From: Diphasiastrum complanatum
Taxonomy: Eukaryota; Streptophyta; Lycopodiopsida; Lycopodiales; Lycopodiaceae
Length of the DNA stretch: 64,000 nt
Assembly (NCBI GenBank): GCA_029204225.1
Contig: CM055111.1
Coordinates: 28,664,340 to 28,728,339 of the forward strand
Reading direction: 5' to 3'
Positions 63,655 to 64,000 of this stretch are shown here, piece by piece. The position numbers and the translations under genes are program-made. Position 1 is the stretch's first letter; every line of letters starts with the position of its first letter. The notes under the pieces were generated by a model. That model did no database searches. It was not told the origin of the DNA and saw only the letters and a program-made list of their open reading frames with translations.

Positions 63655-64000
63655 TGTAAAAGTACAGCAAAAAGGACCAAGAATGGATCCAAATCAGATC
63701 CACAAGTGTGATTGGGTGTTAGGTTAGATTGATCTACCAATCTACACAAGATTAGATAGCACTAAATCAAATCTACATCAACAAATCTAACAAGAACGAT
63801 CAAATATGATCAAAACTTGTACTTGCTGGTTTCACACGTGTGAAGACCTGTCAGAGTACAGACTACCAGCAAATAATGAAGTACACTAAGCTTGGAAACC
63901 ATTAGAAGCATAAAATCACAAGACAAATGGAGAGATTACTCAAGAAATGCACCAAAACCAAGATCTAGCCTTCTTGTCAATTATGGCCAAATGAGCCACC
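63655..64000 (-). repeat. Copia LTR end, runs off window
   Basis: The minus-strand end ...GTACTTTTACA abuts the interrupted integrase. The segment carries a palindromic CACACGTGTG (63833-63842) as in the other copia LTRs of this window. No primer site follows its end, so it is a 3' or solo LTR in minus orientation. Confidence 0.6.

Overview
This window looks like plant nuclear DNA from a large, repeat-rich genome. It has intron-bearing, AT-rich sequence, a GRAS-family transcription factor, Ty1-copia and Ty3-gypsy LTR retrotransposons with plant-type initiator-Met and Tat/Athila-type primer sites, a CACTA (En/Spm) transposon and a LINE remnant. The species cannot be fixed from sequence alone. 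There is no bacterial-type gene organisation and no rRNA or tRNA gene that I could find.

Layout. 1-1344 (minus) is the only convincing intact host gene: the N-terminal 448 codons of a GRAS protein of SCL4/SCL7 type, running off the left edge. Its CT/GA-rich 5' flank follows. 5.2-7.05 kb is a truncated copia element (LTR, primer site, gag knuckle). 7.56-8.57 kb is an unrecognised, exon-like coiled-coil gene remnant. 8.7-10.65 kb is a decayed copia pol (minus). 11.1-12.1 kb holds a large inverted repeat (foldback) built around a repeated TATCGG-TTCAGC motif. 12.64-15.23 kb is a copia element (plus) whose integrase is replaced by other coding-like sequence including a second, diverged RT. 15.2-20.3 kb carries two nested gypsy elements (minus). 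25.1-29.0 kb is a copia RNase H cut by a CACTA transposon with a palindromic subterminal array and an intron-containing transposase. 29.0-31.4 kb and 59.4-63.65 kb are two copies of a Tat-like gypsy family (minus) with a coiled-coil accessory ORF downstream of integrase. A third, diverged, plus-strand copy of that ORF lies at 32.7-33.7 kb. 36.9-39.4 kb stacks copia fragments against a Tat-like LTR. 40.8-42.7 kb has copia and gypsy gag pieces. 43.2-45.0 kb has hairpin arrays, C-runs and a GA/CT palindrome. 50.3-56.6 kb is a nest of copia LTRs and pol fragments. At 58.2-58.6 kb, between transposon remnants, is a broken, intronless CENH3-like histone gene.

How it fits together. Almost everything outside the GRAS gene is a mosaic of retroelements inserted into each other and then decayed. 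Many in-frame stops are TAG at positions where CAG or TGG is expected, as predicted for deamination of methylated cytosines. The points most worth following are the CENH3-like retropseudogene, the Tat-like accessory protein family, the 0.7-1 kb foldback with its repeated motif, and the long open frame with two RTs in the copia element at 12.6-15.2 kb.
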